A stretch of DNA of 63,002 nucleotides, from contig JAZRLO010000011.1 of the NCBI GenBank assembly GCA_045646845.1, positions 1-63,002 on the forward strand, given 5' to 3'. Positions 42,962-51,888 of this stretch are shown here, piece by piece (position 1 is the stretch's first letter; every line of letters begins with the position of its first letter). A program made the position numbers and the translations under genes. This stretch comes from HGM04593 sp045646845 (GTDB taxonomy: Bacteria > Bacteroidota > Bacteroidia > Bacteroidales > Bacteroidaceae). Below the pieces are notes generated by a model that ran no database searches, was not told the DNA's origin, and worked only from the letters and a program-made list of their open reading frames with translations.

Positions 42962-43672
42962 ATGAAACTGGTTTCTATTTCAGCATGTATGCTGTCGCTT
43001 CTTATGGCAGTATCATGCGGCAATTCATGCAACGGCAATGCCGGCTGCGGTTCGTGTGACGGAACAGAAGGCAAATGCAAGACGGAAAAGTGTACCCAAG
43101 GAGAGTGTGCCGGCACAGGGTGCAAGGATAAATGTGACAAGAAGGGGGAAAATGCCGTAGTCGAGAACATTATGTCGCGCCGTAGCATACGCAAGTATAA
43201 GGAGCAGGTCGTTCCGCGTGATGTGTTGAAGGAGATAATGCTATGCGGTATCAATGCACCCAACGGACAGAATAAGCAGTCATGGGAGGTGCGTGTTGTC
43301 GATAACCCGGCTCTGCAGGGCGAGATAAAGGAGGCTATGGCCGCTGTCGGTGGCGAGCGTGCTGCGGGATGTTTCTACAACGCTCCGGTGTGGGTATTCA
43401 TAGCACGCGACAAGTCATACGACTTCTCTACGATTGACTGTGGACTGTTGTCGGAGAATATCATGCTTGCAGCCAATTCCATGGGTGTAGGTTCCGTATG
43501 TCTCGGCAGCCCTGTCCGTTTTATTCTCGAGAGTCCCCAACGTGATGCCGTACTCTCGAAGCTCGGCTTCAGCGAAGGTTACGAGCTCTGCATCTGCATA
43601 TCATTGGGCTATCCCGACGAGGCACCTGCTGCAAAGCCTCGTGACATCAACAAGGTGAAGTTCATAGACTGA
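42962..43672 (+). CDS. Nitroreductase-family lipoprotein with Cys-rich linker
   Basis: 236 aa. Leader with lipobox LMAVSC, so it should be lipidated. The mature N-terminus is a Cys-rich linker with nine cysteines in about 40 residues (CGNSCNGNAGCGSC, then KCKTEKC, GEC, GC, KC). Then comes a nitroreductase fold: IMSRRSIRKYKEQVVPRDVL (FMN phosphate site) and LAANSMGVGSVCLGS near the C-terminus. Nitroreductases are usually cytoplasmic FMN enzymes, so an exported, lipidated form with a metallothionein-like linker is unusual. A flavodoxin-like gene follows after 25 bases. Confidence 0.88.
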   Translation: MKLVSISACMLSLLMAVSCGNSCNGNAGCGSCDGTEGKCKTEKCTQGECAGTGCKDKCDKKGENAVVENIMSRRSIRKYKEQVVPRDVLKEIMLCGINAPNGQNKQSWEVRVVDNPALQGEIKEAMAAVGGERAAGCFYNAPVWVFIARDKSYDFSTIDCGLLSENIMLAANSMGVGSVCLGSPVRFILESPQRDAVLSKLGFSEGYELCICISLGYPDEAPAAKPRDINKVKFID

Positions 43673-43697
43673 CAACAGTAAAAAACATTCGGAATTC

Positions 43698-44312
43698 ATG
43701 AAAGTCCTTCTTATAAACGGTAGCCCGCGCAAGGCGGGCAATACTTTCCGCGCGCTTACCGAGGTTGCAGACACTCTGAAGTCCTTGGGCGTGGATAGCG
43801 AGATTGTACATATAGGTCCTGTAGCCGTACAGGGGTGCATTGCTTGTTTCCGTTGCAAAGGGCTGGGGCGTTGCGTCTTCAATGACAGGCCTTACGTGGA
43901 GGTGCGCGAGAAATTGGAGAGTGCGGACGGGCTCATAGTCGGTTCACCGGTCTATTATGCCGGCCCCAACGGTTCGTTATGCGCATTGCTCGACAGACTT
44001 TTCTTTTCCAGCAAACCTCATCTGCAATACAAGCCGGCAGCTGCTGTTGCTGTATGCCGAAGAGGTGGTGCAAGCGCGACATTCGACCGCCTGAACAAGT
44101 ACTTTACCATAAGCAATATGCCTGTCGTCCCTTCGCAGTACTGGAACAGCGTGCATGGTCTTATGCCGGGCGACGCGGAGCAGGATGCCGAAGGTTTGCA
44201 GACAATGCGTACGCTTGCGCGTAATATGGCATGGATGCTGAAGGCACTGAATGCCGAAGGAATCGAACGTCCCGAAAAAGAGCCCCCAATTTCTACAAGT
44301 TTCGTACGTTGA
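43698..44312 (+). CDS. Flavodoxin-family NAD(P)H-dependent oxidoreductase
   Basis: 204 aa cytoplasmic flavoprotein. N-terminal FMN-binding loop NGSPRKAGNTFRAL, then the motif QGCIACFRCKGLGRCVFND, which resembles the iron-sulfur flavoprotein/NADPH-dependent FMN reductase branch, and ADGLIVGSPVYYAGPNGSL. It follows the nitroreductase lipoprotein on the same strand and may supply reducing power or share its inducer; no direct evidence. Confidence 0.88.
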   Translation: MKVLLINGSPRKAGNTFRALTEVADTLKSLGVDSEIVHIGPVAVQGCIACFRCKGLGRCVFNDRPYVEVREKLESADGLIVGSPVYYAGPNGSLCALLDRLFFSSKPHLQYKPAAAVAVCRRGGASATFDRLNKYFTISNMPVVPSQYWNSVHGLMPGDAEQDAEGLQTMRTLARNMAWMLKALNAEGIERPEKEPPISTSFVR

Positions 44313-44316
44313 AAGG

Positions 44317-44359
44317 TATATAAAAAGAGACAGATCAAAAATCTGTCTCTTTTTATATA
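44317..44359. terminator. Bidirectional terminator with perfect 19-bp stem
   Basis: Bases 44317-44335 and 44341-44359 are exact reverse complements with a CAAAA loop; each arm holds AAAAAGAGACAGAT or its complement, so a T-run follows the stem in both directions. It separates convergent genes. Confidence 0.9.
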
Positions 44360-44371
44360 TGTTGTGTCATA

Positions 44372-46693
44372 TCAGTTTATCTCAAGCTCATCCACAAAGA
44401 TGAAGGCTGGATAACCTTTGCCGCCGTGCCATTCTGGCATGTCGCGGTCCGACAGGGCCTTGATTTTTACGTAGCGCGCCTTTACAGGAGCAAACTCTAC
44501 CTTGTGCCCGTAAATCTTGTTTTCTGCCTCCTCTGTAAGGTCGGGGTAAGCCTGGTCGAATACCTGTGTGTATTCCTTGCCGTCATTCGACACCCACACT
44601 GTGATACCGAGAACATCGAACACCCAGTCGCCCTTGTCAACACTGGTGTTGAACGATACGCTGCTTATTTCCTCCTCTTTCTTCAGGTCTATGACAGCTT
44701 CGAGGTCTGTCTCGCAGAATCCCAACCAGCGTCCTGTTCTGTAGTTGGGGCTTCCCTTCAAACCGTCAACAAGAGTGACGGGACCCTCGAAGGTGTAGTT
44801 CTTGTGTATCGGCTGCAACAGGGTGATGGGCTTACCTGTTGCCTTGTTGAAGGTTACATTTTCGCTGAACATGCGTGTCTCGCCATTCTCTCTTATTCCT
44901 TTCGCCTTGACAGTGCAGCTGCTGTTAATCTCTATCGGAGCTGTGTATAGTGCCGACTCCTTCGTAGGCTCGCTACCGTCGAGGGTGTAATATATCGGGC
45001 AGTTGTCAAGTGTCTTGAACTCAACTCTTATTACACCCTTCTCAAAGTCTGTTGTGAACTTCTCCTCCAGGTCGAGCATGTGCTTCGCATAGTTGTATCC
45101 TCTCTTCTCATAAATCTTGAAAAGCTGCAAAAGACGCTGTTTGAATGCCTCGAAGTCCTTGTTCTCGGGCTTGCACCACTGTACCTCGCAAAGGGCTGCC
45201 ATGCGCGGAAGTTCCATGTACTCTGCGTGGCTGTATGTAGGAACATATTCGGTCCAAAGGTTGGCTTGTACACCAATGATGTGTTTCTGCTCGTCCGGCG
45301 TGAGCGACGGGTCCATCGGCTCGAACGAATATACCTTCTCTACAGGTACATAGCCGCCTATCGCAAGAGGCTCTTCGTCGGTATATTTTGTCTGGTAATA
45401 GTCGAAGTACATGAATGTAGTGGGTGACATTATACAGTCGTGTCCCTGCTTTGCAGCCTCAATTCCGCCCTCGATTCCACGCCATGAGTGTACTGTGGCG
45501 TTCGGTGCGAGACCGCCTTCGAGAATCTCGTCCCAGCCGATTATCTGGCGTCCTTTGCTGTTGAGGAATTTTTCGGCATGGTTGATTACGAAGCTCTGCA
45601 GGTACATCTCTGCGCTGTGCTTGTCATCACCCTTTATGCCCAGAGCCTTTATGCGTGCCTGGCACTTGGGACACTTCTCCCATTGTGTCTTTGGGCACTC
45701 GTCGCCACCGATGTGTATGTATTCCGATGGAAAAACGTCTATGACCTCGGTAAGAACATCTTCTATGAATGACAGAGTGGCATCGTTGCCGGCGCACAGC
45801 ACGTTGTCCGAAACACCCCACATCTTCCAAACCTCATACGGTCCACCCGTACAACCATATTCTGGGTATGCAGCAAGCGCAGCCTGCATGTGTCCGGGGA
45901 GGTCAATTTCGGGAATAACTGTGATGTGACGTTCTGCCGCATACTTGACAATTTCGCGGCACTCCTCCTGTGTATAGAAGAAAGGACCGTAATGCTGTCC
46001 GTCGTAGTTGCCGCTGTTGCGTCCTATCACTGTCTCGTCGCGCTCCGCTGCGACAGTGGTGAGCTTGGGATACTTCTTTATCTCAATGCGCCATCCCTGG
46101 TCGTCGGTCAGGTGCCAATGGAAGCGGTTGAGGTTGTGCAATGCAAGCATGTCGATAAAACGCTTGATTGAATCTGTAGTGAAATAGTGGCGCGAAACAT
46201 CGAGGTGAGCACCGCGGTACGAGAAGCGGGGGTAGTCGTTTATTGTCACAGCGGGGAGCAGAACCCTTTCGGCACCTACTGGCAGTGACTTGCGCAGTGT
46301 CTGTATTCCATAGAACACACCTGCAGGGCTGTCACCTGTTATCTTGACTCCCTTGCTGTCAACCGTAAGCCTATATGCTTCGCTATTCTCTCCCAGTTCC
46401 TCTATTGCAAGTGATATGGCATTCTCGCTGTTGTTGCCTTCAGTTACCTCAAGTTCAATCCCGGTACACTCCTTGATGTACTCAGCAAGGAACTCTGCAT
46501 TTCGTTTCATGGATTCGTTACCACTAAATACGATGCTTGTGCTGTTGTCGAGAATGAATCCTTCAGCTTCGTTACTAATAATCTCCTGTGGCAGGGGAAC
46601 CACATTGTAGTTGCCCGTCACTGCCGGCTGCTCGTTCTGGCACGACATGAGTGTAAGGCTGGCCAGTACGATTCCTGTCAATGTCTTTCTCAT
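44372..46693 (-). CDS. Beta-N-acetylhexosaminidase, GH20 lipoprotein
   Basis: 773 aa. The leader ends in the lipobox TLMSC. An N-terminal GH20b-type domain (VPLPQEIISNEAEGF) precedes the catalytic barrel: YRGAHLDVSRHYFTTDSIKR, LHNLNRFHWHLTDDQGWRIE, and the catalytic Asp-Glu pair in YIHIGGDECPKTQW. A chitobiase C-terminal-like domain and a discoidin-like beta domain (VSFNTSVDKGDWVFDVLG) follow. It should release terminal GlcNAc or GalNAc from glycans at the cell surface or in the periplasm, feeding the nagB route. It lies after the FKBP gene on the same strand. Confidence 0.96.
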   Translation of the reverse strand: MRKTLTGIVLASLTLMSCQNEQPAVTGNYNVVPLPQEIISNEAEGFILDNSTSIVFSGNESMKRNAEFLAEYIKECTGIELEVTEGNNSENAISLAIEELGENSEAYRLTVDSKGVKITGDSPAGVFYGIQTLRKSLPVGAERVLLPAVTINDYPRFSYRGAHLDVSRHYFTTDSIKRFIDMLALHNLNRFHWHLTDDQGWRIEIKKYPKLTTVAAERDETVIGRNSGNYDGQHYGPFFYTQEECREIVKYAAERHITVIPEIDLPGHMQAALAAYPEYGCTGGPYEVWKMWGVSDNVLCAGNDATLSFIEDVLTEVIDVFPSEYIHIGGDECPKTQWEKCPKCQARIKALGIKGDDKHSAEMYLQSFVINHAEKFLNSKGRQIIGWDEILEGGLAPNATVHSWRGIEGGIEAAKQGHDCIMSPTTFMYFDYYQTKYTDEEPLAIGGYVPVEKVYSFEPMDPSLTPDEQKHIIGVQANLWTEYVPTYSHAEYMELPRMAALCEVQWCKPENKDFEAFKQRLLQLFKIYEKRGYNYAKHMLDLEEKFTTDFEKGVIRVEFKTLDNCPIYYTLDGSEPTKESALYTAPIEINSSCTVKAKGIRENGETRMFSENVTFNKATGKPITLLQPIHKNYTFEGPVTLVDGLKGSPNYRTGRWLGFCETDLEAVIDLKKEEEISSVSFNTSVDKGDWVFDVLGITVWVSNDGKEYTQVFDQAYPDLTEEAENKIYGHKVEFAPVKARYVKIKALSDRDMPEWHGGKGYPAFIFVDELEIN

Positions 46694-46714
46694 AGTTCTT
46701 TATATTATGGTTTG

Positions 46715-47692
46715 TTATTTGCGTGTAACCTCAAGCAGTTCCACATCAAAGCGCAGAGCCTCGTTGGCACCAATGTCATTTCCGGCACCGCGCTCGCCGT
46801 ATGCAAGCTCTGCCGGAATCCACAAAGTTATCTTTCCACCTTGTCCAACGAGTTTCATGCCCTCGGTCCACCCCTTGATGACTTTGTTAAGAGGGAACTC
46901 TATCGGGTTATCCTTACCGGCCTGCTCGGGTTGGTACTTTGTTATCATGTCCTGACGTTCCTTCGGCATGTCGCTCCAGCGGTTGCTGTCGAACACCTTA
47001 CCGTCCTTTGTCGTTCCTGTGTAGAGGACCTTCACTACGTCCTCGTCCTTGACTGCCTTGACGTTTATGTCACCGGCAACCTCAATCCTGTAGAGTATTC
47101 CCGATTCGGTCTTGTTTACACCCTTCTCCTTGGCAACCTTTGCAAGCCATTTTTCCGACTTCTCCTTGTTCTGTTGCGGAACAACGACAGTGAAGTAGTT
47201 CTCCATGAACCTATTGGCCTGTTCCAGTGTGAGTTTCTCCTTGCCGTCATGTGTGTCCTCTATACCTTTTATAAGAGATTCCTTTTCAATGGCATAAGGT
47301 GATTTTTCCATGCTGTAAATAAAGTCTGCTGCGATAAGAACAGAAACTATTTTTCTGTCTGTGGGGTTGAATACCTCGGCAGTGCTGTCGCTCATGGCTG
47401 CCACAACACGCTGCTGCATCTCCTTGTTGAAGTATTTGCCGACATGTTCCTGAATGTTGTCCTTGTTTATTTTCAAGCCTTCTACCTTTATATCCTTCTC
47501 CTTGCCGAAATTTTTCTTGATTGTAGATAATATAATCTCATAATCGAGTTTCAGTTGCGGGAGAATCTGTTCCTCAATGGAATGTCCTATCTGCTGTCCG
47601 GTGATGTAGGATAGGGTGTCAATCTTCTCTTTTGCATTTGCAGTCATGATGGTGAATGCTGCAATAAGTACTGTTAAAAGTGTCTTTCTCAT
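46715..47692 (-). CDS. FKBP-type peptidyl-prolyl isomerase, exported
   Basis: 325 aa. Signal peptide at 1-20 (MRKTLLTVLIAAFTIMTANA). A helical N-terminal FKBP_N-like region (ITGQQIGHSIEEQILPQLKL) is followed by the FKBP domain at about 225-325 (VKVLYTGTTKDGKVFDSN, then VIKGWTEGMKLVGQGGKITL and IPAELAYGERGAG). It catalyses prolyl isomerisation and may act as a periplasmic chaperone. The GH20 gene starts 21 bases downstream, so the two are likely co-transcribed. Confidence 0.94.
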   Translation of the reverse strand: MRKTLLTVLIAAFTIMTANAKEKIDTLSYITGQQIGHSIEEQILPQLKLDYEIILSTIKKNFGKEKDIKVEGLKINKDNIQEHVGKYFNKEMQQRVVAAMSDSTAEVFNPTDRKIVSVLIAADFIYSMEKSPYAIEKESLIKGIEDTHDGKEKLTLEQANRFMENYFTVVVPQQNKEKSEKWLAKVAKEKGVNKTESGILYRIEVAGDINVKAVKDEDVVKVLYTGTTKDGKVFDSNRWSDMPKERQDMITKYQPEQAGKDNPIEFPLNKVIKGWTEGMKLVGQGGKITLWIPAELAYGERGAGNDIGANEALRFDVELLEVTRK

Positions 47693-47749
47693 ATTCTGTT
47701 ATTATATAATTTTGGGGGTATTCATTGTGGCTCTCTTTCTGCAATAACG

Positions 47750-47777
47750 TCAAAGCGTGCAGGAATGCACGCTTTGA
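47750..47777. terminator. Hairpin between CBM9-like and FKBP genes
   Basis: Perfect 12-bp arms TCAAAGCGTGCA and TGCACGCTTTGA with a GGAA loop. The T-run is on the plus strand side, so termination of the minus-strand CBM9 transcript is plausible but not typical. Confidence 0.45.
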
Positions 47778-47789
47778 TATTTTTCTTTT

Positions 47790-48425
47790 CTACTCGAACA
47801 ACAGCTTGCCGAACTGTTCGGGGCGGTGGAAACTCGGCTCCTTCCATTCAATGGGGTTCCACGATAGGAAATGTGGAGTGGGGAGCTCATCACCGCACTT
47901 GTAGAAATTGGCAGTCATCTCCTTGCCGCAGAAACACTCCACACCGCTACGGAACAGTGCTGTTGCCGGAATTATTTCTATTACACTCCATGAGTGCTCG
48001 CCCTGGCGCAGTTCAAAAGGCTCTGTTCCCAACGAAGGAGTGCGTTCTACGCTGTCGAGAACATCCTTGCCGGCAGCCTCCTTTGGCGCATCGGCCGGGT
48101 GCCACGCAAGCAACAGTTTGCCTGTACAGGTGCATTCAAAATTGTAGTAGTCAAGGTTTCCTTCGGGTGAAACGAAGAACTCCACGCAAGGGTCGGTCCA
48201 TGTGCGTCCCTGGTCAGCAGTGACTGCGGCCTTAATGTCATTTTCGGTAACTAGGAACTTTATGTACAACTTCTTGCCGTCGTGGAACAGCTTGAATGCA
48301 GCTTTGGGTGCATAAGGGAACTGCTCAGGCCAGTTACAGCAGTCTATCGCATGTTCGGGTAGTGTGTCGAATATCTTCTCTAAATCCCCATCGGGGATAA
48401 TCTTGGGAATATTTATTGTCTTCAT
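47790..48425 (-). CDS. Carbohydrate-binding family 9-like protein
   Basis: 211 aa. A CBM9-like beta-sandwich over most of its length: FPYAPKAAFKLFHDGKKLYI, TWTDPCVEFFVSPEGNLDYY, and HFLSWNPIEWKEPSFHRPEQ at the C-terminus. The start chosen is the ATG at 48425 (MKTINIPKI); the longer frame to 48581 has no family similarity. No signal peptide is seen, so it would be cytoplasmic as annotated, unusual for a sugar-binding module but common for this stand-alone family. Confidence 0.85.
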   Translation of the reverse strand: MKTINIPKIIPDGDLEKIFDTLPEHAIDCCNWPEQFPYAPKAAFKLFHDGKKLYIKFLVTENDIKAAVTADQGRTWTDPCVEFFVSPEGNLDYYNFECTCTGKLLLAWHPADAPKEAAGKDVLDSVERTPSLGTEPFELRQGEHSWSVIEIIPATALFRSGVECFCGKEMTANFYKCGDELPTPHFLSWNPIEWKEPSFHRPEQFGKLLFE

Positions 48426-48526
48426 TATTGAATAATTGGTTATTATGCGAAGATATATTAAAAATATGATTTTCTGCCATTTTTTAGTTTTTTTTGTCTT
48501 TCCTTCACCCATTAGCCTGCCTATGA

Positions 48527-48622
48527 AATGCAGTAACGGGAATCGGTGTGTGCGTTTTCGATATTCTTGCCATAGGAGCAACCGCAGATGAGCTTGAAAG
48601 GATATTAAAGGAGAAATTGTGA
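48527..48622 (+). pseudogene. Possible DUF433 antitoxin-like C-terminal remnant
   Basis: An open stretch between stops, with no in-frame ATG, encodes GIGVCVFDILAIGATADEL followed by ERILKEKL and a TGA. The pattern G-x-x-V-x-V-x-D-I-L-x-x-x-A-x-G-A-T-x-x-E-L resembles DUF433 antitoxin helices, but only about 30 residues remain. It sits just upstream of the enolase promoter. The rest of the 330-base gap (48426-48756) shows only AT-rich sequence. Confidence 0.3.
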
Positions 48623-48674
48623 ATTGTAACCGTAAAATAACATACTTGAAATTTTATTAATATCATCAATTAGC

Positions 48675-48682
48675 TAAATTTG
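48675..48682 (+). promoter_or_regulatory. Promoter -7 box before eno
   Basis: TAAATTTG matches the consensus exactly; about 74 bases to the eno ATG. No -33 at usual spacing. Confidence 0.45.
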
Positions 48683-48756
48683 TGTTGGGAAGACAACAAA
48701 CCTTCTTGCCAATCGTTTGTATAGTACTTAGTGTTATATAGTAAAAGCTGACAGTT

Positions 48757-50025
48757 ATGAATATATCAGAGATTAAAGGTAGAGAAATATTGGACTCGCG
48801 TGGAAATCCCACAATTGAGGCCGAAGTTGTACTGGAGAATGGTGTGGTAGGGCGTGCTTCTGTTCCATCGGGGGCATCTACCGGTGAAAATGAGGCATTG
48901 GAATTGCGTGATGGTGACAAAAGTCGCTATAATGGAAAAGGTGTAGCAAAGGCTGTGGCAAATATAAACGAACGAATAGCCCCTGTGTTACGCGGATGTA
49001 ATGTGTTCGACCAGCGTGGCTTGGACCGAATGATGCTTGAACTTGATGGTACACCCACAAAATGCAATCTTGGAGCCAATGCCATACTTGGAGTTTCACT
49101 GGCTATTGCACGAGCTGCGGCAAAGGCGTGCGGCATGCCTCTGTACCGTTATATCGGCGGTGTCAATGCACACGTGTTGCCTGTTCCCATGATGAACCTG
49201 CTCAATGGAGGACGTCACTCCGATGCTCCTGTTGCATTCCAGGAGTTCATGATACGTCCGATAGGTGCAGATAGCATACGCCGGGCTGTGCAGATGGGTG
49301 CAGAAGTCTTCTCTGCTTTGAAGAGCGTGTTGAAGGAACACGGTTATAGCACAGGAGTCGGCGATGAAGGCGGTTTTGCTCCGGCACTCAATGGCACAGA
49401 GGAGGCTTTGGATATATTGGTTCAGGCGATTAAGGCTGCCGGCTACACCCCGGGAACAGACATTACATTGGCTCTTGATTGTGCGGCATCGGAATACCAT
49501 CGCGATGGAGTGTATGACTATACGCTTTTTGAGGGTTCCAAGGGAAAAAAGCGTACATCAGCAGAGCAGGTCGATTATCTGGAACGTCTCATTGAAAGAT
49601 ATCCAATCGACTCAATTGAAGATGGCATGGGCGAGAATGACTGGGAAGGGTGGGCTATGCTCACAGAGCGCATTGGCAACCGTTGCCAACTTGTGGGTGA
49701 TGACCTTTTTGTAACCAATGTCAAATACCTTGGCAAAGGTATTGAACTGAATTGCGCCAATAGCGTGCTGGTAAAGGTTAACCAGATAGGAACACTTACC
49801 GAAACTCTCGATACTATCGAAATGGCACGTCGTAATGGCTATACAACCATAATCAGCCACCGTTCGGGCGAAACCGAAGATACAACAATTGCAGATATTG
49901 CCGTGGCTTTAAATGCCGGACAGATAAAGACCGGTTCAATGAGCCGCAGCGACCGCACTGCCAAGTATAACCAACTGATACGCATTGAAGAGGAATTGGG
50001 AGGAAATGCACGTTTTGGAGTGTAA
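48757..50025 (+). CDS. eno: Enolase
   Basis: 422 aa glycolytic enzyme interconverting 2-phosphoglycerate and phosphoenolpyruvate. Canonical features: REILDSRGNPTIEAEVVLEN, SVPSGASTGENEALELRDGD, the catalytic Glu region VGDEGGFAP, metal ligands in SIEDGMGENDWEG and LVGDDLFVTN, and the catalytic Lys/Ser region LVKVNQIGTLTET then SHRSGETEDTTIADIAV. Single gene, flanked by a promoter and a strong terminator. Confidence 0.98.
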   Translation: MNISEIKGREILDSRGNPTIEAEVVLENGVVGRASVPSGASTGENEALELRDGDKSRYNGKGVAKAVANINERIAPVLRGCNVFDQRGLDRMMLELDGTPTKCNLGANAILGVSLAIARAAAKACGMPLYRYIGGVNAHVLPVPMMNLLNGGRHSDAPVAFQEFMIRPIGADSIRRAVQMGAEVFSALKSVLKEHGYSTGVGDEGGFAPALNGTEEALDILVQAIKAAGYTPGTDITLALDCAASEYHRDGVYDYTLFEGSKGKKRTSAEQVDYLERLIERYPIDSIEDGMGENDWEGWAMLTERIGNRCQLVGDDLFVTNVKYLGKGIELNCANSVLVKVNQIGTLTETLDTIEMARRNGYTTIISHRSGETEDTTIADIAVALNAGQIKTGSMSRSDRTAKYNQLIRIEEELGGNARFGV

Positions 50026-50043
50026 TCTTAAACAACGAGTTTA

Positions 50044-50085
50044 GAGACTCCTGCAACACTGCGTTGCAGGAGTCTCCTGTTTTTA
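50044..50085 (+). terminator. Intrinsic terminator after eno
   Basis: Perfect 14-bp arms GAGACTCCTGCAAC (50044-50057) and GTTGCAGGAGTCTC (50063-50076), then CCTGTTTTTA. Confidence 0.9.
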
Positions 50086-50213
50086 TAGCCTTTTCTTCTT
50101 CGAGGCTATTGTCAGTGTTGTGTTGTCTATAAGATTTTCGTTATCAGATTCCTTTTTTATTTAATTTTTTTGTTTCTTGCCTGTAACAAATTCGCATTTT
50201 CTCCGTCTTTAGA

Positions 50214-50726
50214 GTGAGAAGTAACCAAAAACACAGATACAAGGTGACACACGCAGAATTCAAAAGGCGCTTCTTGCCGATGCAAAAGATGCTCTATCGC
50301 GAGGCATTCCGTATGCTTTGCGACAGCTTTGAGGCAGAGGATGCTGTGCAGAACCTGTATCTTAAATTATGGGAGAAGAGGCGTGAACTCGACACTGTCA
50401 TTGCCCCCGAGGCCTACTCACGAACTTTGTTGAAGAATATATGCATCGACCGTTGGAGGGCGATGAGAAACCATGACGAGGTGGGTGAATTGCCAGCGGA
50501 TGAAATAGCTGCAGATTCGCCGCCCGACATTGAACGGCGGGAGGCCGATGAATGCTTGGAGAAGTTTCTTGCCGGCCTCCCGCAACAGCATAGCCGTGTA
50601 ATGCAGATGAGGATGAACGGCTGCAGCTTCGAGGAAATTGAGAGTGTGACCGGGTTGTCACAGGTGAACATAAGGGTGATAATATCACGAATAAGGAAAA
50701 AATTCAGAGAAGAATATTATAAATAA
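50214..50726 (+). CDS. ECF-type RNA polymerase sigma factor
   Basis: 170 aa. Region 2 is seen as LYREAFRMLCDSFEAEDAVQ and LYLKLWEKR, region 4 as LPQQHSRVMQMRMNGCSFEE and ESVTGLSQVNIRVIISRIRK. The start is uncertain: GTG at 50214 (used here), GTG at 50244, or ATG at 50280 would each keep most of region 2. It heads a run of same-strand genes: an anti-sigma-like membrane protein 11 bases later, then three exported proteins. This suggests an envelope-stress regulon controlled by its own sigma factor. Confidence 0.93.
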   Translation: MRSNQKHRYKVTHAEFKRRFLPMQKMLYREAFRMLCDSFEAEDAVQNLYLKLWEKRRELDTVIAPEAYSRTLLKNICIDRWRAMRNHDEVGELPADEIAADSPPDIERREADECLEKFLAGLPQQHSRVMQMRMNGCSFEEIESVTGLSQVNIRVIISRIRKKFREEYYK

Positions 50727-50737
50727 GGAGTTTGATT

Positions 50738-51325
50738 ATGGAAGAGAAAAATCTTGAAATGATGATAGAGCGGTTCTTCAATGCCGAGCTGTCGGTGGAG
50801 GAGGAGCACGAGTTGTGCTGTTGGCTTCGCGAGAATGATGTTCCTGCCGAACTCCTAATGGACAAGGAGGCTGTCATTGCACTGTGTGGAGAACCATTCG
50901 GGTGTGAATTGCCTAATGGTGCCGAAGGACGTCTCGAGGCTATGCTCGACGAACTTGAAGAGATTAAGGGGAATGCAGTGACGGATGATGAAGGGGTGAA
51001 AAGAGGCAATAGGAAACTTTTGAAGATTCCCCGGCTGGTCATGAACGGCATGGCTGCTGCGGCAGTTGTAATTGTCGCGTACGTCGTGTTTGTGGGGAAG
51101 GAGGATTTTAATGTGACCGGCCGACAGCCTGTCGTGGCGGAGATTGTGGCAGAAGTCCCGGAAGAGGATACTTTTGACAATCCCGAAGATGCCATGCGTT
51201 GCTTCATGGCTGCATGCGGCGACATGGAACTGGCCATGAACACTACTCGAAGGAACACTACAGAAATAGGGAATGCAATAGATGAATCACTTGCTCCCTA
51301 CAAAGAAATGGTTAAAATGAATTGA
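50738..51325 (+). CDS. Probable anti-sigma factor, single TM protein
   Basis: 195 aa. A ~95-residue N-terminal, Glu-rich helical cytoplasmic part (EEKNLEMMIERFFNAELSVE then EEHELCCWLREN) is followed by one TM helix at about 103-120 (NGMAAAAVVIVAYVVFVG) and a ~75-residue periplasmic part. This layout, directly downstream of an ECF sigma gene, fits an anti-sigma factor, though no named anti-sigma domain is clear. Start is the ATG at 50738. It ends 14 bases before the next start. Confidence 0.75.
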   Translation: MEEKNLEMMIERFFNAELSVEEEHELCCWLRENDVPAELLMDKEAVIALCGEPFGCELPNGAEGRLEAMLDELEEIKGNAVTDDEGVKRGNRKLLKIPRLVMNGMAAAAVVIVAYVVFVGKEDFNVTGRQPVVAEIVAEVPEEDTFDNPEDAMRCFMAACGDMELAMNTTRRNTTEIGNAIDESLAPYKEMVKMN

Positions 51326-51339
51326 TAATATATTGTGTT

Positions 51340-51876
51340 ATGAAAAGGTATATTTTGGTTGCGGTCATGTCGCTTCTGCTCTTCGCCGGTTCTGCTTCAG
51401 CTGCTGACGGCGGGCAGTCACCGCAGAAAAAGGATAAAAGCGAAGCGGAACTTTTTATGCAGAAAGTTTCAAGGACAAAGTCCCGGGAAATCGATTACGC
51501 CTATATCTCGACGAGTATGTTCAGGCAGATGTTCAACATGCTCGGTGCCGATGTGCAGATACAGGGGATCTCTAATCCGTTAGGCTCCATAAAGTGCATG
51601 CGCCGCTTTGTCACTACCGGCAAAGATGGCTATAGACTTCTGGCCGATGCCATGAGTCCGTTCCTGCAGGAGGACGAGTCTGTGATGGGTATGGAACTTG
51701 TGGCCCTTAACCGTGAGGACGGGATGCTCAATATCATATACAGCGGTGGCAAAGACATTCTTGTGATAAATGTCGGAGGGGACGATGTAATGGCAGTCGT
51801 GTTCATTGCCGGACTTACATACGATGCCTTCATGAAAATGAGTGAAGGCGGCATGGATTTTGATTTCGGTTTTTAA
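51340..51876 (+). CDS. Exported DUF4252/DUF6108-like protein
   Basis: 178 aa. Signal peptide MKRYILVAVMSLLLFAGSAS then AA. The mature part has the pattern of the DUF4252/DUF6108 group seen next to ECF sigma genes in Bacteroidota (DYAYISTSMFRQMFNML, then SIKCMRRFVTTGKDGYRLLA, then VALNREDGMLNIIYSGGKDI). Function unknown. I chose the ATG at 51340; a frame from 51322 would spoil the signal peptide. It is part of the sigma operon. Confidence 0.75.
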   Translation: MKRYILVAVMSLLLFAGSASAADGGQSPQKKDKSEAELFMQKVSRTKSREIDYAYISTSMFRQMFNMLGADVQIQGISNPLGSIKCMRRFVTTGKDGYRLLADAMSPFLQEDESVMGMELVALNREDGMLNIIYSGGKDILVINVGGDDVMAVVFIAGLTYDAFMKMSEGGMDFDFGF

Positions 51877-51888
51877 TGTTGAAGTGTT

